Shown piece by piece: positions 37,628 through 49,300 of a DNA stretch of 64,000 nucleotides (its first letter is position 1; each line of letters begins with the position of its first letter). The stretch comes from Marsupella aquatica (Eukaryota > Marchantiophyta), in NCBI GenBank assembly GCA_973895155.1, contig OZ316893.1, positions 7,688,001 to 7,752,000 on the forward strand. The letters are read 5' to 3'. Made by a program: the position numbers and the translations under genes. The notes below the pieces were generated by a model. That model searched no databases. It was not told the origin of the DNA and worked only from the letters and a program-made list of their open reading frames with translations.

Positions 37628-40389
37628 AAATTAGGTGGAAGGGTTGCACTGAGGGTGTAATTGTTCTTTTGTGATTCATTTTTGTGTAGATTCAATTTCA
37701 TATCCAAAGGTAGAATTGCTTCAGGGCGACATTGCAGTATTCCCGGAAAGTGTAATTCAGCTTTTACTAGCTGTTGTGATAGAAGGATATCGGTGACATT
37801 TCTAGGAGGTCCTGGGAATCAACCCATACACAACGATCGTGTTTTTGAGGATCTAATGATTGATGTTAATGAGGGTAACTGGAATGTCTGCCATCAAGAA
37901 ATTTCCTTCTCGTGACATCTGCCGTTTGAAAAGTGGTTTGGGGCCGAATTTATTGCAGCATTTTGGCATTGACGAGAAGATATTCCTTAGCTCAGGATGT
38001 GAAGGGTCCTAATCAACGTTCTAATGTGAGAGGCTCTTCTACTGGAATTTCTTGCACGGTGCCTTTTCAAATCACCGACGCCTTTTGAAGGTGCCTGCCT
38101 GCAATTGTAGCCCAGGCACCCCAGGTCTTTACCTTTCTTCCCGCTCCGGCTCGTCAGCGATTTCGAGATGAAATTCGGATCTGTCACACTAAATCAGTAT
38201 AGCGTCACTTGTCCTCTATACTTAGCTGGATCTCCAATTGGACAATTTTCCGCTTGATATGCTGACGTTCAACTATTGATTCTTCATCTTGGCTCAACTT
38301 TAAGGTACTCAATCGTTTTTTAACTTCTGTTCTAGTTGATAACTGCCGCAACCTAAGGTAAAGCATAGGCTTAAAACTCATTCATTTTAACAAATTAGCA
38401 GGTTCTTCTTCTCATTTACTTTCAAAATCTCTTAAATTTTCGAGTAAATTGACGAAATGAGACAAAAAGTTCGCTCTGACATTACAGAGTATCGCTCAGA
38501 TCGGTTGAAATGGGAGATGAGAAACAGACGGGCTGTAAACGATGGTGACCTAGGATTTCACACGGCAAGTTCAGCTAACAATTGTGTGATCTTCTTCCCT
38601 TGCCATCAGATTTCCCTGTCACCACCATGTTCAAGAGAAGATTTCCAAATTCTGAATGGCCCACAGAAATGACCAAATGGCCGGCTTAGGTGGATAGTGG
38701 TATGGCAATGAGCTGCAAATGCAAATGGAGAAGCCATTAATTAGTATCCTTTGAGCATGGTGTCCAAGCCGTTGTATATACTTCGAACAGCATACAAAGA
38801 CAGCCTAGTGAAAACAGATTCGTGAGGCCACGGAACGCTGTGGAAGCACAGAGCTCATTAATTTCGATCCTTCTCGCCATGTCAGGGAGTGGGTGCCAGA
38901 TTTTGCATCTACATCGAGCAGTACGTGAGGACCGCGTCGTTATCTGTACATTATGAGATGGTTGGAGAAATCAAAAGAATAGATTGATCCATGCACAAAT
39001 GACAAATCCCGTTCAATCCTCTGAAATCTTCTCAACTAGACCATGTTGGAACATCTGAAGTACAACGACAATTATCACGCGCTGATGAGCCTTCACCACC
39101 CAACACGTTCTAAAAGCCAGCTGACCATAACTAAGAAAGAGAGAAATTACAGGGATGAGACAGAGATGGGGGAATCAGAGAGGGATGAGACAGAGATGGG
39201 GGAATCAGAGTTGATCAAACATTACTCCTTAGAGGTACGATAATCTGCTAGTAACAGAAATTGTGGTACCAAATTGAAGCAGGGGATGGGAGGCCAACAA
39301 TCCCAAAGCCCCAGAGGCTACATTCATTCGTTCATTCTAATTAGGGTGACAGAGAACTTCTGTTTATAGCAAGAGCACGTGCAAGCGGCAGAGCCGAGAG
39401 ACGACATTCTTCACGGGAGATCAGAGAGCTCTTTTTCAGAATCTTCGATTACTCCCACCTTCTGTCTCCAAATCAAAAAGAGAAGGGCATATCACAATCG
39501 CTCGTCTGTAAATCAAGCAGACACAGGAGGTTCAAACATTCAAATGCTGATCAAATGCAGAGCATTTTCAGAGATAGTGCAGACCTGACAACAGTGTGAC
39601 CAAAAAGCCGGCTGAATTGATGCTCCGGTTTAATCAGAGTTAAAATGATGCGAGTCTCACTGATGAGTTGGATTGATGAGATATACGCTTCGAGATTCGC
39701 GTTGGCTTAAATGTGAGTAATTTGAAGTTTCCCAGCATGTCTTGTAACTTGCCCAAAAATCGCATATTTCAATTCAATTGGCTGGCGTCCCTTAGAATTC
39801 TGGAGACTCGGCTTCCAGCTGCCATTTTACCGTCAAACAAATCTGACATGTAATACCATGTGAGCATCGCAAATGTGGTACATGTTTCAACTGGAGAGTG
39901 TGAAGATCTGATGGAACTTCAGCCCAAAATGACCAGGTACCAGTCTACTCCATCAAATTAGGATTCGATCAAATCTTCTCAGTTTTATACAGCTCATGGC
40001 TCCATTTAAAGTCACTAACTCAAATGCCGGGGAATGAAGGAGACTGCGGTACTCTGTTTCTGCAGCTTTCAAATTCGTTAGCTTAAGCGAGCTTTCTCCA
40101 GGGTTGACTTCTATGTGTTCACGAACTGCATATATTGTGGAATTGTTTTGACATGGGCAATTCTGATGGACAGGCCTTAACGATTCAAACTGAGCGTCCT
40201 TTACGATTTAAATGCTGTTATCAATAGTTCTTTTTGAACCTTGTGTTGGACATCCGGTGTGTGACCTTGAATTTTCTGGACTTCCTGCTAAAAACATAAG
40301 AGATCCTAAATACCCATGTCACTTGATAAGCGGAGGCAATTGATCCATATGGCTGACGACAAATGCGTAACTCTGTCAAATTCCAGGTG
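37628..40389. other. Spacer between SGS3 and gene B
   Basis: SGS3 3' UTR then AT-rich sequence. A 27-bp direct repeat (GGGATGAGACAGAGATGGGG...) occurs twice at about 39153-39207. A 5' exon of gene B may lie here but cannot be placed. Confidence 0.4.
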
Positions 40390-43300
40390 ATGTTTGCAGG
40401 AACAGAAAATAGGGAATTTCATTGTGCAAAATGTAAACGAAAGGAGGAGAAGAGACGATACTATTGGGGAGAGGTACTGGGAATTCCTCCCATTGAGTGG
40501 CCAGCAAGGGAGCAAGATGACAACGATATCAGGAGTCAAGATGACTTGTTCCCAAACCCTGGAAGCGAAGTTCCACCTCCTGTCCTTCCGGAAGCTCGGC
40601 GATCGCTTGGGTTGTTTGCAGAAGACATGGAGGTTGAAGGTCTCCAAGAAAATGTGCCTAGCAAGACCAAAAGAAGGAAAAGAAAGAAGAAAAGAAAGCT
40701 TGGAAATCCAACCAAAGGGGGCAAAACTATGGGGTCAAGTGAGTCCTGGAGGAACTCATTGGCACAAAATTTGGGAGGCTTACAGGATGAGGAGTCCCAC
40801 TCTAGTAGTTTTGGGTCTGATGATTGGTACAACTGGGAGGAGAATAACATAAGGGAAAATGTGCCATGGTGGGAGACTAAGTACAGTTGCCAAAGGTGTT
40901 CAGATCATCATGAGGCTCACAAGAAATGGAAACCCAAGATCCCAAAGAGCCCATATACAGCAAAGTTGTTCATGCATGCTAGAATGGTTATGAGAATGTT
41001 GCTGGCAAGAAAAGACAGCCTTGTTGACCCAAGCTTGGACATCCTTCTGAACAAGTGGTGGGAAGGGAAGAAGTCTTGTAAGAAATGTAAGAAACATCAC
41101 GATTTGTCGGGGGATGAGTCAAGTACTTGTTCTAGTAGTCACATTAAGAAAGACATTGACAAGACCAATGCAATAACAGAACCAGAAGGTATTTGGATTC
41201 CTGCTTCAAATTCCCTCTACAAATAGAGAAGATTGAAATATAAATATGATCACAAGGCTTTGTCCAAATCAACACAACGTAGATGGAGATATTGCAAAGT
41301 TCACATTAAATCCATCCTTAAGCAACATACCTAGCTAACTAAAGGTAGAAAGCTTTGCAAAGCTATTTCTAAGAACTTTGGCTAAACAAGTCTCACAACT
41401 TTCAAAGTAACAGAAATTGCAGCTACAGTACTAGTATCTTGATATTAGTACTTAATGGCACATTGCTAAGTAATGTTGTAACTTCATTCACTGAAACTGT
41501 CAGATGAATCAATAAAATTGCAAGTTTCTTACCATTACCTTTAGAAAATTGCATAATTTCATACATAAGTTCATGTTCAAAAACGTTTATATAGTAAAGC
41601 ATACATGTAGTTGCAAACACCAAACTTTTGTTCAGTGGAATTCTAATTCACAATGACTAGTCTGAATTTTTACATATGTAAGTTCTGAATTTCAGTTATT
41701 GAAGTCTACTTCTACAACAATGTTTATGGACAAGAAAGCTTATGATGTTCAAAATGACTAAAAATTAACATCATCCTTGGAAATTGCAGGAGGAGCTCTC
41801 CAAATAGACACTGTGTCAACCTCCCTTCCAATACTCAATCCTAGCAATTCAAAAGGTTTGATTGCTTGTAATTAAGATCATGCTAGTTGCTATTAAACAA
41901 CCTGCAGTAATCTGTAAGTTGTGAATCTTGTAACTTGATCAGTCTTATTATAGAAACGTAAAACTACCAGCTAGACACTTTCACAAACAGTAAAGCCTAA
42001 ATTGACAAAGTAAAGTAACATAAACTACAGGCTAAGTATCTATCATTAACTGAAATTTGCAGGACTTCTTTGGACTGATTCTCTTCCACCTGCCAATCCT
42101 AGTAATCCCAAAGGTACATTGGTTATTTGTTTCTCTGTAGATATAGCACCTACAGTAAACACTAGCTAGAGAATGTAGAATGATGTGAAAGTAAGAAATG
42201 ATGAGTAAACAACTAGGCCATCTCTGGACATTGCTGGTCTTGCAGAAAATCCTGAGGTTGTCACCCATCAAGCCAGAAATCCATCAGCAAGTAGTAGAAA
42301 AGGTATTGTGTTATATTCATCTGGCTTCGATACAACAGTTTATCACCCGGTTTGTGAATCAAAAGCATATGAGGACTAAGCTTCAACTCATTCCGACCTT
42401 TCTTTGTCCAGGAGAAACTCTCCTGGTTGACAGTCTACTTACAAGCAATCCAATTGACACACAAGGTAACTAAGGTTTCAGTGTGGCTTACAGCTTGCAT
42501 GCAGCTAGATTTGCATTGCCATGGATAACTAGATTTATTTGTTTATTATACATATGATATATTCATAAATTTATTTTGACCCCGATTTTGATCTCATGTC
42601 ACCACATACAGTCAACATTTCTGTATTTCTTTTAATTGTCCCTATCTTAGCCCATCAATTTTTAATAGTGTATGATTGGATGCTTTGAGTTTAATGCCAT
42701 CTGTTTGACCTTAGTAACAATCAATCTACTAACTTACTAAGTACTGTAATAAATTGTGTTTGCAACACTTGCAAAAGAAGTTTGTATGGTTGTCTGGACC
42801 TAGACTTTTCTTCATCTTGTACTCTAAAACCTGGGCAAAGGTTGCAGCAAGGTGATGATAAATTAAAAAAAACTTTGTAAAATAATTCATACCAAAATCT
42901 TCCAAGTTCTGACTGTAATGAATGTAGGGCTAGTGGAGTTCTAACCCATATGTTGATAAATTTGCAGACACAACTAACATATCACACGTTCTTTCACCAT
43001 CAGAGAGATTTGTCAACAAGTGGAAAGAAAAAAACTTGTCCTTAAGGTGGTGGGAACCTGAAACAAATTGTAAAAGGTGTACAAATCACCACAGAGAATT
43101 GAAGAATCAGCCCGTTTTAGGTGATGCAAAAGGCGATGCAGTTTTGGAGCTCCCAACAAAGGGTATCCATGATCTCACTTTGGAAGACATTTATCTGCCT
43201 CCAGGCCCTGGGTTTCTAGATTCTATTTTACCAATATTAGAAAATGATGCAAAAGTCAAGGCTACGTTGAAACCAATTAACACTACTAGGAAATTAGAGG

Positions 43301-46300
43301 CAAAACCAACTCTTCCATGCTCACTCCACTCAAAAACAATTCTTAAGGAGAGTAAAGAGAAAGGGGCTAGGGCATCCATCAAACCAGTGAAAGAGTCGTT
43401 ACAATGGTGGGATGTAGACAAGAATTGTGAAAGGTGCTCCAATCACCACAAGGCACATAAAAAACCAAAAACCAAAACTTCAGAGGGAATGATAAAAGGA
43501 AGATCAAAACCCGGATCAAAATGGGGGCAGAAACTAAAGGACTGTGAAAAGTGTTTGCATCACCATGTAGCAAGTGAAAAGTTCAATTCAACAGGTGTTT
43601 CTGAAGGTTTAGTGACTTGGAAGAAAGATCAAACAAGAAGGTCTGGGACGGAAAACTCCTGCATGACTGGAAACAATGTCATGAGTTCTCAAGCAAGACC
43701 TAAGGTTGGAATTATCAATAATTGTTCCCTGCCTGATTAATTACCAACCAAACTAGTGACAAAACATAATTACACAAATCTTAAGACTAACATAAGAAAT
43801 AACTAAGACTACCTTGCTTAAGACGCTCATTAACACCAGAACGTCAAGTAAGATTATTTTCATTGTAAATTAATTTTCAGAATGTAATTCTAACACAGCC
43901 AATGTTCTGCAGGTGATTCAACCCTCAACCATGAATCCAATTCTCAATGAGTTTCCATGTGATTTAACGGTTGTAAGGGAGGTAGAACAAAACTTTGCGA
44001 CATCATCAACTAGCACAACAGTATCATCAAGGGAATATCAAAACTTTGGGTCAACAACTGGAGACCTCAAATCAGAAGTTGAAACAAACAGGACAGATTG
44101 TTCAAAACCCAATGAAGGAGTTGTGGGGAGTATTCAAACTACATTAATGGAGGGCATGCACAAATTGGACAGAAACCTGGTCAGCTCATATTCTGAAACC
44201 TGCCCCAACCTTATTCGTGAAATTGGGGTACAAACTTTGCCGGTCCAATTCAGCGACAAGCCAAGACCCTTCCCTTTATCTCAAAGGGAACATGTAGAAC
44301 AAAAGTTAAAGAACCCATGGGCAGAGTTGCAAGCTCCCACACCACAAGGAGAATTGCAAAAGTTGCGTGCCAAAGAACATGAGGAGAGCCAAAAAAAGAG
44401 TCTACTAGAAAAGGAATTGAAGAGAATGGAGAGAATTAGACTGTTGTCTATGGAAGCTCAAGAAAAGAAAATTAAAGAAGCCTTGAATCGAGCCCCACGC
44501 ATTGCGCCTATGGGTTATAGATGGAGGGAGAGCTTTAAGAAAGGAGACGATTCCACATCAGAATCCTCAAAGTCTTCAAAACAATTACATAAGAAGGAAT
44601 TCAATGTTTTGGGAAAGGGGCGGGATCGACCAATCACGCCTCCCTTTGTAAAAGATTCAAACTCCCCTAATGAAACACCCAAAAGAGCCTACTTGAGGAG
44701 AAAAAGGGAATTAATAAAGAAAATAATGCCAAAAGGCCCTTCTCAACATCGTGACATAAGGAGGCCTAAGGGTGAGCATAGATCTGAACCTAGGACTGAT
44801 AGTAGGGAACAAAATGACAGCCCTCTAAATCTCTCTGAATTACCAAGGACAAGCAAAGATGATTGGAACAAAGATCATCATGCAACCATATCAAAAGTTC
44901 AGGAAGATCATGCATCCATTCACTTAAATGGAGATGGTCCAATTCCAAAACTGGAAGGTGCACCTCTCAGCACTTGGCTTACTCACTTGATAAATGTTGA
45001 AGAAAGAGTCTTAGGATGTGAGAAATCATGTTCAGCTCAAGGTTCAATAGTATCAAATTCATCAATTCTTCAAGTTTGCCTAAACCTTGTCATTGAAGGA
45101 TTGCTTAGCCAAAAAATATCTAGGACGCCCAAGAGCAGCAATGTATCATAGTGTATCTGAGAATATTATAATTATTGTTGGGCCTCCATATGTACCTTGT
45201 TCTGATTGCTGGTACATATATAAGTCTTGTTTAATAGGTCGGGCCTGCTGACAGAATTAGAAAGCCTTTGTGGCTGGCTTTAATCCAAAATAACAACTGG
45301 AAAAGCTGGGATTTCCAGTTAAAGTCTTTTGGGGTCAAAACTAAACTTGGCTTCCACTATTTTCCATACCTGCCATAAATCAATAATAAAAAGCCAAGTA
45401 TATAGAATTTCTTCTTTATTAGAACTTTAATACATATCCCAAAAACCTGCAAGCTAGTACGTTTGTCAGCAGACTCAGCTTTAAAAGCACCATATTCCTT
45501 CGATCAAAACTATTTTTTCCCATCAAGGCATCAGCATGTTTTTGTTTAAGACTTTGCATATTTATGGATTCCTTGACATGACGTCAAATTAGTTGGACTA
45601 GAAATACGTCAATAAAATGTACTGTTTTCTCATGCATCAAAATCCATTATAACTAATTAGTAGAGAAGTTGCACACCTAGGGCTAGGGTTTTCCTACAGT
45701 ACTGTAGCTAGAATTGGGATTCATATGTAGAAGTCTCATATACCCACATCCTCAGTCCTTATAAAAAGCATAGAAGACGGCAGTCAAAAAATGTTCAATT
45801 TTATGCTTTAGAAAATTGATCAAATTCAGTTCCTTGATGTAAGTTATTAGCATTTTGAGTCTGTATCTTATTAATTGCTCTAATCTCAGAATAAATATAA
45901 GGAGCTCACAGTTGTAGTACACTTTCCTTTATTAAAATAACCTTCTGAATACAAATGATGGGTGTGCAAATTAAGGCTTAATATAGGGTTTAGGGTAAAC
46001 CCTAGTAACTAAGTAAACTTCATTTAATATGAATGTGTGCCCATGTTAGGCGATGCACTTTTATTAGTACAAGAAAACATTTGAATTTTAAATTGAATGT
46101 CAGTTGTCTGATAAATTGCTGGGAATTGAATTATAGTTAATTACCCGGTTAATTACTAATTGCAACACCAAATGATACAGGGCTAGGGTCCCAGGCACAT
46201 TCAATCTCACAAAACCCTCAAAGCAGCACTACAAACAATGACACTAATTAACTGATTGCAAGATTCCTCAATGATCAACTTTAAGTGACAATTGAGCGCG

Positions 46301-47721
46301 CTAATATGTTGATCATGTTAATAATCCCTGAAGACCCAAGAAAGATTAATCTGGTCCATACCTATGATAACCTACATTGCTATAAAAATGGTCAATGCAC
46401 GTGTTCAATACAGGTCTCCCCTAGTTACAGTTACAATTATAGTACTAAAAGTGTGCAATTGTTAGTTTGCATTATTTAAAATATATAATTATTTGCTAAT
46501 CATAGCTAAAAGATACTACTGCTGAGTGAGTGATATACTTATATCAAACCATAGATGCAACATAATTACGGTAAGTTTCCCTTTTTCCCTCCTGGATTTC
46601 TTGCGTGACTGTGGTGCTCTGGGGGCGATCACATTCCAAACTCCAACATCATGTGAGAACAAAGTAAGGGGTGTTTTGTTCACCTGAGGGAAGTAATTAG
46701 AAGTGGGAGAAAGTAAGTGAGGGGGTAACCATTCAAAAAAATGCCACATGTCATCACATGGTTCATTACTTTGTACATAGATCATTTATTGACATCTTTA
46801 CCATAAATCATTTATTGACAGATGGCAAATCATGGCAAATGATGAATCATGAGATGTCAAAACATTTGTTGGCTGATATATATAAAACCTCTTCAATACA
46901 GTGATCATATATAATTATAGTGTTAGTTTTGGTCAAGCTCTTAATTTATTAGGATAATATGGCGAATGCTCTTAGTAAATGGCTACCACAAAGCTTTTAA
47001 GCTATACAATATGAAACAAAATGACATATTGACCAGTGAACTACACAATATTAATTTGAAACCAAATGAATCCATTTAATCCTGAGAATCAAAAGCATGC
47101 TATTGACATTCTCTATGGTATGTATCAGGTTTCCTCCCTGGACCAAATGAACCTGCAAATGAATCCAAAATAGATGTTGCAACTCTCCCAATTGTACAAA
47201 ACCAGTCAAAAGTTGTAGGAACTTGTCAACCTGGACCAAATGACTCAACAGATGCTCTAGATAAAGCTCACCCACCCAAAGGAGAGTCATGCTTTATGCC
47301 TATTACGCAGTGCATGAAATGTTTGCAAAATCACGAAAGATGCACCAAAAAGAGTAAACATCACGTATATATCCCCAGGCTTGATTTACAAAAAGTAAGG
47401 GATGCACAGAAACTTGAAGACGATGTTCTTATGGAAACTCCTGCTTCTTATGGTGGGTGTTTTGGCCCTACCAAAAGAAATGTTAAGAGAAAGCGTTGCA
47501 TAGATCCAGATAGAGACATATCATCCAGTTCTTTGAGCTCAAGTACCGTAGAATCCGGGACTTCTACAAGAGAGGAAAACAAACTGGTAAATGAAGAAAG
47601 AGATGGTAGGAAGCACAAAGGTTTGGGCCCTGACGGCCGCTCAAAACACGCTAGAAAAACCAAGGGTTCTCGAGCACTATTGGAGCAAGCCCGAACGAAG
47701 TTGAGCTTTTGTCACCTTTAG
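40390..47721 (+). CDS. Gene B: CxxCxxHH knuckle-repeat protein, multi-exon, unrecognised family
   Basis: Supported exons: 40390..41188, 41790..41855, 42063..42113, 42246..42302, 42412..42465, 42968..(before 43740), 43881..(before 45151) and 47129..47721 (TAG stop). Every boundary I can fix is GT-AG and phase 1. The N-terminus repeats the gene A module (M-F-x-G-T-x4-F-H-C-x2-C). Knuckles lie at 40867-40911 (WWETKYSCQRCSDHH), 41056-41100 (WWEGKKSCKKCKKHH), 43048-43092 (WWEPETNCKRCTNHH), 43405-43449 (WWDVDKNCERCSNHH) and 43522-43566 (WGQKLKDCEKCLHHH), with a degenerate one at 47311-47334 (QCMKCLQNH). The rest is basic and low-complexity with a charged helical patch in the 43.9-45.1 kb exon. No known domain fits; Zn binding is inferred from the ligands. 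Donors of the sixth and seventh exons are not resolved, and small exons in the long last intron could be missed. Confidence 0.75.
45984..46004. promoter_or_regulatory. Telo-box palindrome within the last intron of gene B
   Basis: A TTTAGGG-type telomeric motif runs directly into its own complement (AAACCCTA), giving a 21-bp near-palindrome. Telo-boxes are known plant promoter and Polycomb-recruiting motifs, but here it lies in an intron, so function is uncertain. Confidence 0.4.
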
Positions 47722-47969
47722 TTTTGACGAATGAGGTGTAATTTGCTGGAAGGTAACGTCTACCTTGTGTTTCTATCTAAGATGTTTGGCGACATGTTGG
47801 GACTATCTGAGAAGAAGAGTGATTCCTGAAGAAGACCAAAAGTAGTAAGTTTAGTCAAGCCTTCAGTCACTGGTAGCTTATCAGAGAGAACCATCGAGGA
47901 AATGCAGCTGGAGCTCCGATGGCTAAGCTGGCACCCATCTCGCAAGGTTTTGAGTCTGGTCTGAGATAA
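47722..47969. other. Gene B 3' flank
   Basis: Short spacer with stops in all frames. It contains fragments with coding-like composition (about 47785-47945) that may belong to the remnant downstream. Confidence 0.35.
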
Positions 47970-48586
47970 ATATATTCAGCAGTTCTGGTCCCATTAGACA
48001 TCGTCGCAATCAAGCCGGGAGCTATCATTCCTGCGGGGCGCGTTTTCTGTAAGGGGATCCACGTACTCGAGGTTAATTTATCAGAGTGCTTTGACGGGAG
48101 AGTCTCGTCATGCCAATATGGCCCTGCAGGTGATGGTGTCTACTCCGGATCCACTGCCAAGAAGGGAGAACTCGAAGCTGCAGTCAGTGGCACTGCGGAG
48201 GATACATTCTTCTGGTTGACAACACCAATTAACTACGAGGAGTATTTCCAGTGTGTGTTGCGGGGGCCATCGGAGGAGGTCCAACGATCGCTATGCCCCA
48301 CAGTCCTGTCAGGGACGATGGCAATAGTCAAGGAAGATGGCGATAGTCACAGGGGAAATTACTTGTCAAAGAACGCTGCGCTAATTCATTCCCCGCCACG
48401 GGTGGTGTCTTTCCCCGATCTTACGTGCTCAAGGTGATCAAGGTGAGGTCCTTGAAGGATGCCCACATGCAACCAACAAGTTTCGGTGCTCTGGAGATTT
48501 GCCACCTGTTCAAGCAGCTGGACTTACCTCGAACGCGCGTCCTGGGAATCTGCTTCTGTGACTGCGCCATTTCATCGCACAAATGA
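47970..48586 (+). pseudogene. Unidentified open-frame remnant, GC-richer than flanks
   Basis: One frame is open from 47970 to TGA at 48435 (155 codons) with protein-like composition, including VLVPLDIVAIKPGAIIPAG and NYEEYFQCVLRGPSEE. Just before that stop a second frame takes over and stays open to 48586 (YVLKVIKVRSLKDAHMQ, FGALEICHLFKQLDLP). This looks like one ancestral coding region broken by a shift. There is no good ATG at the upstream end. I cannot name the family; a decayed host gene, mobile element or other inserted sequence are all possible. Confidence 0.45.
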
Positions 48587-49300
48587 TTGCCACTTTTTCG
48601 GCTATCGACGCGATCGACTGGGGCTTTGTTAAAAATTGCACCCTTGGGATGAATGGGGCTGGGCCGGGTGACGGGCAGCATCACCTAAGTACGTGTTCTC
48701 CATCTATTTGATAAAGTTTGCAGCTCTTAAAGGCATCGATAAGAGCACTGCCTCGTCCGTGGGGCAGGTCGATGTGCCTAAGGCTCGAACACGGATGTCA
48801 TAGTCCCCAACCTTTAAAGCTCAGTGCATTGATTAAAGTTGACATGGGTCTAGTCAGATCGAAGCGAGAGGAACCAAAATCTTGATTGATGTAAGTTTAA
48901 TTTGGTATTCCACTGTCTGCAATTGAGAAATCCAGTCGTGTTCTTCGCCTCGTCATCAAATTGGCAAATTCATGTGGCGGATTTTTGGTTTTTGAGGTTA
49001 TGCCAAACTTTGAATCATTTAATTTTTTCTCGGAATAAATAACGAAATTAAATCAATCAGTGATATTGTATTCAAACAGTGCAAGGACTCAGTAGGTAGA
49101 ACAAAAAAGTTTTGACATGTCTAAAATGTCATGAGATTGAACATCCTTCCCTCTTGCTTAGCTAGGAGTGAGGTCTCTTTCCTGTTCCTCTGACTGATTG
49201 AGGAATCGATCAGGAGAAATTTGCCTATACATGTGCACCCTCATAATCCAACTAATCTCACAACTAATATACTGAAGTACGTCCATCCTATACACAGTAC
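48587..49300. other. Spacer at the 3' end of the cullin gene
   Basis: AT-rich. Should include the cullin 3' UTR (minus strand). Nothing else recognised. Confidence 0.45.
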
